From Rhabditophanes sp. KR3021 (lineage: Eukaryota; Nematoda; Chromadorea; Rhabditida; Alloionematidae), in NCBI GenBank assembly GCA_963281155.1, contig CAUJLY010000003.1:558001-622000 (forward strand): a stretch of 64,000 nt of DNA. The letters run 5' to 3'. The position numbers and the translations under genes were made by a program. Positions within the stretch are counted from its first letter, which is position 1. Each line of letters starts with the position of its first letter. Below the pieces are notes generated by a model. The model saw only the letters and a program-made list of their open reading frames with translations. It had not been told where the DNA came from and searched no databases. Shown here in pieces: positions 47,806 through 60,920 of this stretch.

Positions 47806-50475
47806 ATGATGGCTGATACGGATCATGGAATGCCTCACACATATGATGAACGTTTTAAAGGCCCCAAAATTGAAGAACAAATCTTTGGAACGGGTCCGCA
47901 ACACAAGAATTTACCTACACAATGCGTAAGTTTAAAAAATAAATATATTTACTATTAAACAACCCAACAACTTGACACGTCATGGCGACATAATGTAGGA
48001 GCATTAGTGTATCCATTGCATACAAAATGGCCGCCATCTATAAACCTTCATTTGTGTACATATACCAAAAAGGGGATGTCTTAGTAAATTTATATAATCC
48101 TTATTTACTTTTAGGACAATCCATTAGAAGCAGTCAACGACACCAGTCCCAATAATAGGCCACCTTCTTATATCGAGCAAAATATACCACCTTTGAATGG
48201 GCGTATCATACACCACCAACAAGAAAATCAAATTCATCTTCCTCCAACATTTCAACAGTCGCACTTATTTCAGGGAAATGAGGGTTCTAATTTAAGTGCC
48301 CAAGAATCGCATTCAGACAGAGAGCAAGAGGTGGATCATTTATGCCCTAAAGTACATGCCATCCCACACTTCATTGCCACTTCTGAAAAGAAGCCGAGAA
48401 AGAGAAAATTGACGAGTGGTTGTGGCAATCCGAAGAATCAAAAGAATATTACTGAATTTATGAAGGTAATTTGTCGGCTTTAATTGTTCCTTTGATAACA
48501 TTTGTTTTAGCAGTCTCCCAAAAGACACGCCAGTTCATTTTCAAATGGGGGAATAGTTCGAGTAATGATGTTCTCATTCAAATGCCGCCCTCCCCAACTT
48601 CAAATGTGGTGTCGAACTTTAATGTAAATAATTTGAATAGCGGTGTGATAGGTCCAGGTAAAATCAGCCGTCTCACCCCAACCAACCAAACGGTGTCATT
48701 GTACAACAATTCAAGTGATTCAAATCAAAGCCCCCCAGGTACTGTCAAGAAAGAGACCCAACAACACCACCAACACCAACTACAACTTCAGCAGCAGCAA
48801 AGTGTTGAGATGAGTGATGCCGAAGCTGCTAGTAGGAAGGAAAGCGACACCCGGTCTCGTTTAATGATTGAAGATCTAATGAAGAAAAAGGAAGATCTAA
48901 CCAAAAATTTACTTACTGAGCAAAGGAAGAACGTCCTATGCAGGCAAACTATCAAGAATCTCCTCATCAATCAAGTAACTCTCGAGAGAAAGGCCATCAA
49001 AGTTAGTGTGATGGGTGAATCTTGTAGGATTGGACACTTCAAACCATTACGGCAAGGCGAACAATTCCGCGACGTCTGGCACGATGGCTCAGCCTTTGAA
49101 AAGATCCAAAAAAAGACTGACAAACTGAGCAGTGAAAAAGAAGACCTCAACTCAAAAGCTGTGTTACTGAAGAAGAAAAAGCCCTCCAATATCAAAGAAC
49201 CCAAAAGAGCTTCATCCATGTCTGCTGATAATTATTCCTCCATCTGCGCTACCTCCTCAACTCACACTGAAGATGGTTTTCTCAAACCAGAAGTTCCTAA
49301 ATTGTTGACGATTGAAGAATATACTGAGCAAGATGAGATCCTCAGATTAACAAGGGAGAATTTAAAGAAATCAGAAGCTGACATCCAAATTGAAAAAGAC
49401 AAGTTGGATAGAGAACGAAATCTGCATATTAGAGAGTTGAAGCGGGTCCAGTACGAGGAGAATAGTCGATTCAACAAGTTTGAAGAGTTGCACAAAAGAT
49501 ACTTGTGCCTAAGTTTGCTAGGGAAGGGTGGTTTTTCGGAGGTATGGAAGGCTTTTGACTTGGAAGAGAACAGATATGTAGCTTGTAAGATCCACCACGT
49601 CAACAAAGAATGGAAGGAAGACAAAAAAGCTAATTATGTAAAGCATGCAATTAGGGAAAAGGACATTCACAAGTCACTAGATCACCCCAGAATCGTTCGT
49701 TTGTCGGACTTATTCACAGTTGACAATCATTGCTTTTGCACGGTGTTAGAGTATTGCGACGGAAACGACTTAGACTTTTACCTAAAGCAACACAAATCGA
49801 TTCCTGAAAAAGAAGCTCGTTGTCTGATCATGCAAATCGTGTCTGCCCTCAAGTATCTGTCAGAAAGAAAACCCCCCGTCATACATTATGACCTCAAACC
49901 TGCAAATATCTTGCTGCAATCGGGTACAACAAGTGGTGAAATTAAGATTACCGATTTCGGGTTGTCGAAGATCATGGAGAATACAGATGACACAGACATT
50001 GATCTAACTTCCCAAGGTGCAGGCACTTACTGGTACTTGCCTCCTGAAACCTTCGTCATCTCACATAATCCAGCCAAGATTTCATCAAAAGTGGATGTAT
50101 GGAGTGTTGGAGTTATTTTCTACCAGTGCTTATTCGGAAAGAGACCTTTCGGCCATGAGCTGACTCAGCAAAGAATTTTGGAAGAAAACACGATCCTGAA
50201 GGCGACCGAAGTAGTCTTCCCCAACAAACCCCAAATCTCACCTCAAGCTCAAGACTTCATCAAACGATGCCTCCAATATCGAAAGGAAGAAAGAGCTGAC
50301 GTTCAGGAGTTAGTGAAGCATGATTTGTTCAGACCCAGAGGACAAGTAAGACTCCCCACCACCCCACAATTCTAAACTCTCTTAAACTTTACAGAAATCA
50401 CAACCACCATCCTCTCCCTCTTCCTCCAAAATGTTTTCTCAAAGACCAGACATGTATGATGTTGACATGTTATAA
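47806..50475 (+). CDS. tlk-1: Tousled-like serine/threonine kinase
   Basis: Four exons, 47806-47925, 48115-48465, 48534-50345 and 50395-50475, give 787 aa. In the family this nuclear kinase phosphorylates the histone chaperone ASF1 and supports chromatin assembly and chromosome segregation. Seen: a disordered N-terminus with a basic KKPRKRK nuclear-signal-like patch; NITEFMK then GNSSSND matching the TLK N-terminal motif; coiled coils; the TLK-specific RIGHF...RQGEQF segment; then the kinase domain with GKGGFSEVWKAFD, CKIH lysine, EYCDGNDLDFYLKQH, HYDLKPANILL, DFGLSK and GAGTYWYLPPE. The third exon's acceptor is placed at GCCAG (48533), because the nearer TTTTAG breaks the frame. A CAG acceptor lies 9 nt before the ATG. 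Confidence 0.94.
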
Positions 50476-52143
50476 AGCAAAAAAGACAATGATCATCTAT
50501 TTTTGGATGTAAAAATGTCTTGATCCTCATCGGTAAAAAGATATTTTTATTAATCATTAATAAAAAAGATACTTGATTAATTAATAATATCCAAACAATT
50601 GTGATAAATACGTGTGTGCAATTTAATCGGTCTTCTGTTTTGTATCTCAATACTTGTGTCTGTCCTCAACAAATTCCTTTAATGGGGCTGGAGCCTGGTT
50701 CTGTGTATTTTGTCTTATTATATTATTCTTTAATTTACAAAAAGTTACTGTCAATTAGGATGTACCGAATGATAGTCTTTCTGGATTGTGATGTATTCAT
50801 TCTCTTTATTATTACTCTTTTATAATATCATTTGGTGTGTCTCTTATTTTAATAATAATATTCTTAATTAAAAATAATGTTCAGCTTTTTCTCAAAATAA
50901 TACACCTTCCAGGAATAAATTATATATTTTAATTGCTTGTGGCGTGTCAGGAAGATACACGTCGCTGCTTTCTTTATATTATCTATACTTTTTTATTTTA
51001 TAGCAACCAAAATACTCAACGGATTATATCAAATTAAAGCAAATTATAACGATTTGTTTGTTGCATACACACACACACAACTGATCAACTTCTTCTTTGT
51101 ATATTCTCATTTTTTTGTATTAGAACAATTTTGTTATTTAAGCAGAATATGCTTGAACATATGTACATTTACTAAAATAAAAATAATTGCCCTGTCCAGG
51201 ATATGTGTTTTAAGGCCAAACCAAAAAAGGACTCTTTGCCGAGAAGTGTTAATTGGCACTAGAGGAAAGAAAGCACCTTCTCAAAGATGCATTTAAATAT
51301 TCTTTTTATTGCCACATCTTATCCCCATAAAAACAACCACTATCACATTCAAACCATCTCATCATCTTCTTTATTTTTTATAATATCTAAAAACGTACCA
51401 TTATCCTTTTAGTATACATAAACTTAGTAATAAGTTGCTACTACTTCTTTCCCAATAAACCTTATCTTGCCCAAGCCAAAGGGTCATATCGTCGTATGTT
51501 TTGGTTGAGGTTTACGATATCATTTATAACAAGTATATCTCTCTATCTACACCATACAATATTCTTCAATATAGCGTGTGGAAAAGAAAAAGTAAATGTG
51601 GTTTGTGTGTATTATTTTTTGAATTTCTTTAACAAAAAACATCCCTTTTATTACCGCACTTGAATACTTTAGGCACAACCACCAAAATAAGTAGCAACCC
51701 ATTCATCATTGGGGAGGAAAAAAGATGTGAAGATTTGTTGTGGGAGATTCAGTCAAAGTTATATTTGATATTTTTGGGAATTAAGTAATTTAGACTAATT
51801 TATAATTTAAGGTTGTGAACATTCAAGACATCCACATTTTATCTACTTGAGTTTGTCGTTTTTTGGGCTTTTATTCAAATAGGGTACGCCTTGATATTTT
51901 ATAAATAAATTTATAACAAAAAAGCCACAGGGATGATGGTGCTCCTTTTCTTTATGTTTGAGTTTTATCTTTTGTTTAGGAGACGTGGCACGATCTTGTT
52001 CAAATAATATTTTTATACAAATTGACTTCAATTTTCTTAATTACTTATTGAAGGTCTTTTGCTTATTACACCTGTTAATAAAAACAACTATTATTATTCC
52101 CTAATTTATGTTCTTTGAATGGCTTATCAATAAATGAGTAAAT
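50476..52143. other. intergenic
   Basis: 1.7 kb between two plus-strand genes with no supported feature. It may contain upstream non-coding exons of the TRPC gene. Confidence 0.4.
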
Positions 52144-55100
52144 ATGTCTACATTCCGTCCATTTCACGAAATGCCAAGTGGATTAGATGATCGCCGAGCA
52201 CCCCCTTCCTTCACAGCTGGTCTTGCTTCTGAAACATTCGACACGATCGACTCATTCCAACCCTCTGACTCCATTCAACATTACTCAAACGAAGAAACTC
52301 TCGATCAATCCGGACCCTCTACATACCACGAACCTCTCCGGCCAGTCTTGTCATCACTACATCCTCCACCACCAAATGACAGTCGTAAGTCAAGTGATTG
52401 TGGCTTTATTTGTCACACACTAATTCTTATTAAAGATACTTTTGATGTATTCGTATCAGATTGCTTTTGTGGTTTTTGTTACCACTATATGGTGGCATAT
52501 TAAGACATCCTTGTGTCTTCTTCGCCTAGATTAGTTTTCTTGGGAAAATTGGGAGTTTAAGGAGAAGTCACTTTTGGTGGGCAACAAAAGCCTAAACTTA
52601 GTTGATTTAAAGTAAACAACCAAACAAAGTCATTTTCTTGTTTATCACCATCACCAACTATTTACTTATATCCTAACGAAAAATCATATTTAAATATCTA
52701 AATTTTAAGGCACCCTTCACCAAACACATTCCATCCTCTGAAAGGGAGTTGTTGGGCGTGGGTGTAAAAAGCTCATTTGTCTATTATATATCCAATCTAT
52801 AATTCATATTGCCCGCAACTACTTATGATTATTATTAAGGTTAACGATGGTGCCTAAAAGGATGATAAGGGTACATGAGCAAATAAAATTTGTTCACTAA
52901 ATTATATATAGATAATAGTAGTAGTAGTTTCAACATATCAAATTAAGTTAACTCTTTATTTGGGAAGGGAAGTTGGAAAAAAAGTGGGGATGTGTTGATA
53001 AACATAGATATAGAGGAAAAAGAGGCGCCTAAGTTTGAGCTTCCTGTAGCATGAATTGAATCATATGTGGATGTGTATAAATGTTGTTATGTATAAATAT
53101 ATGTGTTATGTATTTGGCTTTGGTGAGGACAAAGTATAGGAGATAAGATTAAACTTTTCAAAATTATATCATCACTCCCTCCTAAATACTTTATGTAGTG
53201 AGATGTTGAGGGTAGAGTGATTTTCCAGTTAAAGCCATATAGGTTTCTGTCTTTCGAATAGGCAAAAGTCATCTTTTTAATAGTGACAACTAAATAAATA
53301 CATCTCATAAAATTTGGGTAAAACGACACAAAGATAATCGTTTTTATTAGAAAGGAACTAAAAATAGATATCTTTATCACCACCACATGTAAATTTTATA
53401 TTGGCATCTTTTAAAAGAAAGATACGAATAAAGTTAAGAATGTTAATGGGTTGTATAAAAATAATGAAGTTATGGAAGCAAAAGTAATTAAATTGTGTGT
53501 GGATCTTTTTAGCAACCAAAGATTTGACTGGGGGTGAAAAAGCAATGATGGAGAAAAATTACTTGCTAAGTTGTGAGAGGGGTGATACTGGATCAGTTAG
53601 AGCTTTTTTGAAAAGCGCTAAGAAAAGGCCCAAAGATCTGAATATTAACGCGTTAGGTAATTAGTCGGTTTGAGTTTAAATATAGTGAATTTAGATCCAC
53701 TATCTCGGTCAGCCTTGCTAATAGCAATTGAAAATGAAAACATCGAAATGATCGAACTTTTATTAGACGCCAACATCGAAACAGGCGATGCAATTCTGTA
53801 TGCAATTGGAGAGGAAAATGTAGAAGCAGTTGAAATAATTCTAGATCATCTAGAAAAAATCAACAAATTCAATTTAATGACGCAAGGTGTTGAAATTAGT
53901 CAAAATTCGGCCTTCACACCTGATATGACGCCACTCATTTTTGCTGCTCACAAAGATAATTATGAGATTATTAAGTTGTTGTTGGATAAAAAGGCTACCG
54001 TTCCGCATCCGCACGACGTTAGATGTCATTGCAAGGAGTGTAGAGAGGCTAAGGCTGATGATTCACTAAGATTATCTAGATCCCGATTTAATGCTTATAT
54101 GGCATTAGCTAGTCCTAGTTTGATTTGTTTGTCAGCAACAGATCCTATTCTGTATGCATTTGAATTGTCCTCGGAATTAAGATTACTGTCAAGAGCTGAA
54201 AATGAATATCGTAACGAGTACCAAGAATTAAGTCGAAAGTGCCAAAAGTTCTCCGTCAACATGCTAGATCAAATTCGAGGCACCAAAGAACTTGAAATTG
54301 TTCTGAATCACACGACAAATGCATGGCAAGACGTGGCTGCTTATAATAATCCCGAAGAAGTGTCACGTACTTTAGCTAGATTAAAGTTAGCAATTCAATT
54401 GCGTCAAAAAAGAGTAAGTCAAAATAAACAAACAAAATAATTTGATGTTTTTGTTTAGTTCGTCGCCCACAGCAGTTGTCAATTCCTTTTAACAAATCGT
54501 TGGCACCATAATCTTCAATTTTATACCAATCGCAATATCCTACTTCGAGTAAGTTGCCGTTAAATGCTATTATTTTTTGACTTTACTTTTTTATTATAGT
54601 CAATCATCGTAATCATAGTTAGTTTGTCTTCACCACTGTTAGCTCTTTCTTATTTGATAGCTCCAAAGTCTTGTTTTGGGTCTTTTATCAAAAAACCGTT
54701 TATCAAATTTATTTGCCACACCACCCATTACATCATTTTTTTGTTTTTACTTATCTTGGCATCGCAAAGAATTGATTATACCTTTTTCTTTGACTTGTTT
54801 TCGGGAACGGGTGGTGGGGATGCGGATGGAAAGGGAACGAGCGAAGATGATGATACTGATAGAAAGGAATTGAGGGGACCGCCGCCGACTCCTGTCGAAT
54901 TGGCTATTCTTTGTTGGGTATTGGGGTTCATCTGGGTTGAAATAAAGCAACTTTGGGATTGTGGATTTCGGGATTACATCTACGACTTATGGAACATCCT
55001 CGATTTCATTACCAATTCTTTGTACCTTTGCACACTCGCCCTCCGAACAGTAGCCTTTTTCCAAGTAGAAAAAGAAATGAAAAATCCCGAAATAAAAAAT

Positions 55101-57005
55101 ATCGTCAAAAATTTACATCGACAACATTGGGATGCCTGGGACCCTACTTTAATTTCTGAATGCATGTTTGCAACGGCTAATATATTCAGTTCGCTTAAAT
55201 TGGTTCATATATTTACGGTCAATCCACATCTGGGGCCTTTGAAAATTTCACTTGGAAGAATGGTGATTGATATATTGAAGTTTTTTATTGTTTATTGCTT
55301 GGTTTTGTTTGCATTTGCTTGTGGACTTAACCAACTTAATTGGTATTATGCGGCGATGAGGCAACAGGTAACACATAAATTTAGTCCTTTTTATTACGTT
55401 TATTTGGTAGGAATGTCTTAAATTCAAATCCCTTTCCCAACAGCAAATTAAATATATGACTAACACAGCAGAACTAAAAAGTTGGGAAGAATCGTGTGAT
55501 CAAAAGTACAAGTCCTGCAGTTCCCTCTACAAAACTCTAGAAACTCTTTTTTGGGCTTTATTCGGCCTAATCGATCTTGGCCATTTTGAACTGAAAGAAG
55601 AACACGCCATAACCGAATGGACAGGTAAAACAATCTTCGGTTCATATTGCTGCTGCAGTATAATAGTCCTACTAAACATGCTCATAGCTATGATGAGTAA
55701 TTCCTACCAATACATATCAGACCAGGCAGATTCAGAATGGAAGTTCGCTCGTTCCAAACTATGGATGGAATACTTTGATGACACAGGAACCTTACCAGCC
55801 CCCTACAACATCATTCCCTCTCCAAAGTCGTTTTACTTCATCTTCAGATGGTTTTTTGAAAATTTTACCCAAAAGTTAAAGTTTGTTAAACAAAAAAGCA
55901 TGCGAGTAAGTTTTGGTAAAAGGAACTTTTTAATAAAATAACACTCCCATACACACACACCTTTACACAATAATTTTGTTCATTCATAAACAACGCCTTT
56001 TTAGAGTGTAATAATTTTAAATACAGTCAAACAAAAGGAAAATAATTATCGAGTAAGGGAATATATGTTAATTATCTTTTTTGTTTAATTTCAGCGTGCG
56101 CATTTAATGATGGCTGAACGCGAGAAATACTTTGGGGTATAGCTTGATAACACCTTGTCCTTGTCTTGTTCGTTGTTCTTTAATAGCATGTTCATTTATT
56201 AGTAGCTTTTGATGTTAAAAAGATGTAGTTTATGCCATCAACTAAATTTTACTATTTTGTAGTTTGTGACGCATAATCTTATCAAAAGATATATTGCTCA
56301 AATGCAAAGACGAAAGCAAATGAATGAGGGTGTTAGTGAAGATGATGTCAATGAAATTAAACAGGACATAAGTGCCTTTAGATTCGAATTATTAGGAATA
56401 TTGAGGGCGTCTGGATATCAGACGATGCATTCGGATGTTAATCAGAAGATGAATTGTAAGTTACAAATTTTAACTATTTCATTCATTTTGTCTTAGCTCG
56501 TGCGAAGAGAAGAGCAGCTATGGCTGAGAGGAGAATGAAGGGAACAACTAGTGATATAAGTTTCCCTATTCCGGAGGAATGGAATGCCGAGAAACCACCG
56601 ATACCCGCTCCTAAAAGGTCAAGGTCAGATAGTTTGGCGAATATAGCTAATACTCTTAAAATATCTAATTGGAGTCATTTAAATAAATTAAGAAAAAGAG
56701 TCAGTTTCAAGAAAAGTCGAACAGATGGCTCTTTCGATCAGTCAGCAAGTTCAAATTCATCTTCAAAACTTGCTTATGTATTTGGGAATCGGAAAGAAAG
56801 TATTGTAGAAGAAGAAAATGAAGAAAGTCTAACTGGATCAACTAAAAGAAAAGCTTCTGAGTGTGGGCAATCTGGAATGTTTAAAACCCTATCTCAGCAA
56901 GGTTCAGATGCTGTTTTGAAGAGAATAAATTTTAAAAAGAGAAAAGATAAAAGTTCGAAGACTAGTGATACTCAGTTGTCTGAGGAACTAGTGCAGTCTA
57001 CGTGA
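52144..57005 (+). CDS. trp-1: TRPC-type cation channel
   Basis: Nine exons: 52144-52384, 53513-53656, 53695-54413, 54459-54548, 54600-55367, 55444-55905, 56095-56136, 56263-56455 and 56497-57005, all frame-consistent, giving 1055 aa. The family forms tetrameric plasma-membrane Ca2+/Na+ channels downstream of phospholipase C. Seen: a Ser/Pro-rich N-terminus; ankyrin-like repeats ([34 protein letters not shown]); the TRP_2 region with HCKEC; six hydrophobic segments; a pore with [10 protein letters not shown]; and the TRP domain [14 protein letters not shown] followed by [13 protein letters not shown]. The C-terminus carries a calmodulin-binding-like region and a long Ser/Lys-rich tail. The second intron acceptor at 53694 was chosen because it restores the family's NINxLDPLGRSA motif. 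It could equally be trp-2; the symbol is provisional. Confidence 0.93.
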
Positions 57006-57337
57006 GAAGGGCCTTGGGTATATGTTTGAAGGTAATTGTTGGCTTAATTAAGCCATGTTTGATCTCTTTATATAAATTTTTGATGTATTAATAAAGGATT
57101 TTATTTGTTGGGAATCGGATGATATTAATTTAGTTGTTTAAACAGGCATATTAAGATTGGGTTAGTTAAGTCACCTAAAATGACGCGTCGTGTTATGGCA
57201 TAGACTAATCTTTTTAGTCTATTAGTATAAATCATTAAATAAAGCAACTGTAACAAACATTATTTATTTAAAAGCATTACAATTTAAAAAAACAATTCGG
57301 TTTCTCTATGCACCAATATTCCCAATTTCCAAAGGGC
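57006..57337. other. convergent 3' flanks
   Basis: 332 bp between the TRPC stop and the SXP/RAL-2-like stop. Contains AATAAA-like sites for both strands; nothing else seen. Confidence 0.45.
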
Positions 57338-58014
57338 TTACTTTTTTCCAACTAGGAAAGGATTGAAATTATCACCTAATGGATTAAAATTATCGCCTAA
57401 TGGATTAAAATTATTACCTAATAAATTAAAATTATCACCTAATGGATTAAAATTATCGCCTAATGGATTAAATTTCCCGTCTTTTTTGAATAACTCAGCA
57501 AGATCAAGTTGTGAGTTAGGTAAATCAGGCAAATTGATGATAGTTGTTCCTCCATTATCTTGTTGAATGGCAGATATCATGAAAATCCTCATGATATCTT
57601 CGCCAATTTCTTTGGTAGTATTTTTCAAAAGTCTATTGACTTCATCATTTTCTTGTTTGTAGGAGATATTTTGATTTGCTTTAGCAGCTTTAACTTGAAC
57701 CCAGACGGCTTTACCTTAGTTGTCAAGTTTTTGGCATTAATCTCATATCTGGCTTCCAATTCTGTATTGTATGCTGCCAATTTTGTTTTGTATTCTTGGT
57801 AACTAGCCAAAATGTTTGGAGTTTGTTTACCAGCCCAGGCATCTTCAGCAGTAGCAACTTGAGCTTTAGTCAAAGAATTATTGTTTCTAATAGAAGTATA
57901 TTCACGACTTTGAGCTTGAGTCAATTCCATAAGAAATGATGGAAGTGTTGGTGCTGCTAAAGCAACACTTGCAATTGCAATAGAAAGAAGAACAACTTTG
58001 AACGAAGTACACAT
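57338..58014 (-). CDS. SXP/RAL-2 (DUF148)-like secreted protein, frameshifted, with heptapeptide repeats
   Basis: From an ATG at 58014 the frame gives a signal peptide (VVLLSIAIASVALA) and a typical SXP/RAL-2 domain (PSFLMELTQAQSREY, NSLTKAQV, AWAGKQ). Near 57714-57717 the protein-like sequence shifts frame: the continuation (AVWVQVKAAKANQN...NEVNRLLKNTTKEI) is open in the next frame down to 57338. One extra base in the AAGG run would join them, so this is a one-base deletion in the gene or in the assembly. The C-terminus carries about five copies of NPLGDNF, encoded by a 21-bp tandem repeat. No intron fits the break. As written, the product would stop after 129 aa. Confidence 0.65.
57368..57472. 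repeat. 21-bp tandem repeat, five units, coding for NPLGDNF heptapeptides
   Basis: Five head-to-tail 21-bp units. Units 1 and 4 are identical (ATCACC variant), units 2 and 5 are identical (ATCGCC variant), and unit 3 is a diverged form. The order is therefore A-B-C-A-B, suggesting duplication of a three-unit block rather than single-unit slippage. Confidence 0.95.
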
Positions 58015-58367
58015 CGTTGAATACTTTCAAATCAAAGCTCAATTCTTTTTATACTATTAAAACCACCTGAATTTATTTAAACTTTATAAGCGGGAGATTA
58101 TTTAATGGTACAGAGTTGTGATTTTGTTCTTTCTTGTTAGTGTAGGATGAACAAATACACGTTTGATATTAGTTTTTTATGTCAAAAATTAAATTGATCA
58201 TTATATTTTTATGTGACAATTAAATACACTTGTGTAATTTGGTTTATTATGGAATTTAAATCAATTTTGACAGCTGGTGATTTACTATTTTAAAAATGAG
58301 TTGAAAATTATAGAATCTTTTCGTAAGCATGAATGAGTCATTACAAAAAATTCAAAACCAATGTTGT
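58015..58367. other. intergenic, promoter side of the SXP/RAL-2-like gene
   Basis: AT-rich; no feature beyond the upstream region of the minus-strand SXP/RAL-2-like gene. Confidence 0.4.
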
Positions 58368-58646
58368 CTAACTTTTAAGATAAGGATAATAAGACTTGGC
58401 ATCTTCAGTTCTTATATTTGATTCGTTGTCATTAAAAATTCGAATAGTTTTAAGGCTGGGTAAACTCTTATATGTTTCTGGAAAAATATCTACTACGTTT
58501 AAAAGCCTTTTGTAGTTTATTCCCAATAGTCTTGTGGTCGATTCTGATTTAAACACATACGTGAATTTTTTAAATTGTTTAGAAAACCACAAAGAATGAC
58601 GCTTATATGCATCAACGCAGATCGAATTAATTGTGGACATTTTCAA
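58368..58646 (-). CDS. hypothetical 92-aa ORF or gene fragment
   Basis: Complete frame of 92 codons with protein-like composition. A leucine-spaced stretch (YKSLPSLKTIRIFNDN) is reminiscent of the leucine-rich regions of nematode F-box/FTH proteins, but the match is too weak to name a family. No signal peptide. It may be a fragment of a decayed gene like the one at 63.1-63.6 kb. Confidence 0.35.
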   Translation of the reverse strand: MKMSTINSICVDAYKRHSLWFSKQFKKFTYVFKSESTTRLLGINYKRLLNVVDIFPETYKSLPSLKTIRIFNDNESNIRTEDAKSYYPYLKS

Positions 58647-58761
58647 TCATTAATTCAACCATTGAAACACATTCTGATATTATGTTAGATACAATATTAG
58701 AAAGATGTAGTGTTTATTGGTCGGGATATGTGAAATACAAAAGGGTAGAGGTTAAGTATCT

Positions 58762-58815
58762 ATACAGTGTGGAAAAGGTAAGGTTATATCATACCGTGTG
58801 GAAAGGGTAAGGTTG
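58762..58815. repeat. 29-bp direct repeat, two copies
   Basis: Two adjacent copies of a 29-bp unit with core GTGTGGAAA(A/G)GGTAAGGTT. Copies differ at a few positions. No neighbouring copies. Confidence 0.7.
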
Positions 58816-59216
58816 TCTTTCTCCCATTATGATCTCAATCATGGTCACATTCTTCAGCAGAAAATTGAATTATAAATTGAGTATTTCATTTTCTCCAACA
58901 TCAGGTTCTGAATTTGATAAAACTTTCAACTTAACAAAAAACAACTTGATGCAGATAATGCACGAATTATTTCTTCACAATCAAAACAATTGACTACATT
59001 TCTAACTAAGGCCAGTTCAGTACAAAATGAAAATGTCTGTGGAAGCATTAAACAAGCTAGCCGTACAAATTTTAATCAGACGAATAATCATTTAGTACGA
59101 TAATTATGATGATAACCAACATCGCAAAACGAATTAGTGTGACGACATTGGTACCACGTACACCTATTTTCAAACAAAAAGGTCGACGAAGTTGTTTATA
59201 ACACTCTTTGGTGACA

Positions 59217-60606
59217 ATGGTAAGCAAATTACAGCTCTTGCTGATTTTGTGCCTTTCTCTATGTGGTAATGCAAATATCCTATACACAGATCAAGTGACT
59301 GGTAAGTAGCATAATCATATATCTCTTAATTAACATCTATTTAGACTTAACGACCAGACCATGGACACACTTAGTCCAAAATGGGGATTTCAACATCTAC
59401 CGGAACAGAATGAGCATAAATAATTTCCGCTTAGCGCTTGGTGATGTCAATTTAATACTCAACATTCCTAGGGATGGATACAAGGTTTTCATCGGACCAG
59501 ATATCGAGACGGTCAAAAATGCTTTGGAAGAATATAGGGGAACCTACTTTGACACATCCACTTTTTTGTCTGGTACATCGAATGTTTCTTTGCCGATTTC
59601 CGAGACAGCTTATATCGGTATTTTGAGTGGTTCTAACTATGACATTTCAATATGGGTTGAATCTTTCAACGGGTACAGGATAGCAGCTCTATTCCTCGGC
59701 ATCTACCTCTTTATCAAAGCCAAAAGCCTGGTCAAAAACGCAGTTTTCTACTACACAACAGGAGCATTTGCAGGTCTGTTAGCGGGTTTCTTAATCCTGT
59801 TCTACATTGCCTACCGCTTCCTTCCTAAAAAGTACTCCATCCTTCCAATGTACCTCGGCGGCTGGGGCTTCATTACATTCATCCTCAATCTATTTTGGTC
59901 TGAAATCAAAAACTTTATGGGAACGCATATCATCTACATGCAATTATACGTAGCTCTGTCTGTAATCATCATGATGGCTATCTTTTACAGGAATGGTCCA
60001 CCATCTGATATCAGGTCTATCAATTTGTGTCAATGGACTATTCAACTCGTTGGTATCATTCTTATCTTCTTGTCATCGAGGATGGTTGAATTTGCGGGGA
60101 CGATTATAGTCTTGTTGATAAGTTTTTATTATTTGATGGGGCCGGTGATTGATGTCTTGGGTGCGGCTGGAAAAGTGAAGTCTAAGTTGTTTAAGAGTCC
60201 ACCTAGACCTAGAAAATTGCTGACGGAAGAGGAATATGAGATTGAGGGCGAAGAGTACACGAGAAAGGAGTTGGAAAAGCTGAAGTCGTTTTGTGCTTCG
60301 CCTGGTGGGGATGCGTGGAAGATTATATCGCGTGTGCATGAACCTCAAAAATTAGCTTCTTTTGTTTATAATGATGAAGATCCTGTTTCTTATATTGGCT
60401 TTCGGGAAGATGACTTCGATATTGATACTAGCAGTGACTCTACTTTTGGAGATAGCTTTGAGCGTGAACAAATTGAATTGCTGAAGAAAAATCTAAGAGA
60501 TAGCAAAAAACGACACAGGCAATCTAAGAAAAGAAATCAAAAAGAAGTGCTCCAAGATGAGTATGGAATCAAAACAATGAATTTCCTTACAGATGATGAA
60601 CTCTAA
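59217..60606 (+). CDS. NEMP family nuclear envelope integral membrane protein
   Basis: Exons 59217-59301 and 59345-60606 (43-nt intron, phase 1) encode 448 aa. A signal peptide (LQLLLILCLSLCGNA) is supplied only by the first exon. A beta-rich luminal region of about 150 residues follows, then about five closely spaced transmembrane helices between about 150 and 315. The remaining part is a nucleoplasmic domain with SFCASPGGDAWKIISRVHEP, as in NEMP1/TMEM194, and an acidic then basic C-terminal tail. In the family the protein sits in the inner nuclear membrane, stiffens the envelope and is needed for fertility in several animals. It converges on copy 2 of the duplicated gene, with 314 bp between stops. 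Confidence 0.88.
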
Positions 60607-60920
60607 AACAACAAGATCTCCAAAATAACTAAAATACATGTAATCATTAATTCATTTTCTATTTATTTCATCATTTTAATTTGAAACACTTTGGTAAACC
60701 GATTTTATAAACTTATTATTCTAAAAATGTTTATTTCTTTGGTACAAAAGATGCCTTAGCATACATTCAAAAATATGTGATACAATGACAGTTAATATGT
60801 CTAATAATCATTAAAATATCTGGTAAGTAATACAAACATTTATTTTGATTACATCATAGACCTCCGAAGTACACAAAAAGTTGATCTTCTCAGTAGACCT
60901 TTGACATAATTAAGCCAAAC

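Noticed and set aside
53657..53685. 29-nt intron in the TRPC gene
   Set aside because: The acceptor at 53694 gives a 38-nt intron and restores the family motif [14 protein letters not shown]; the nearer AG inserts three residues not seen in the family.
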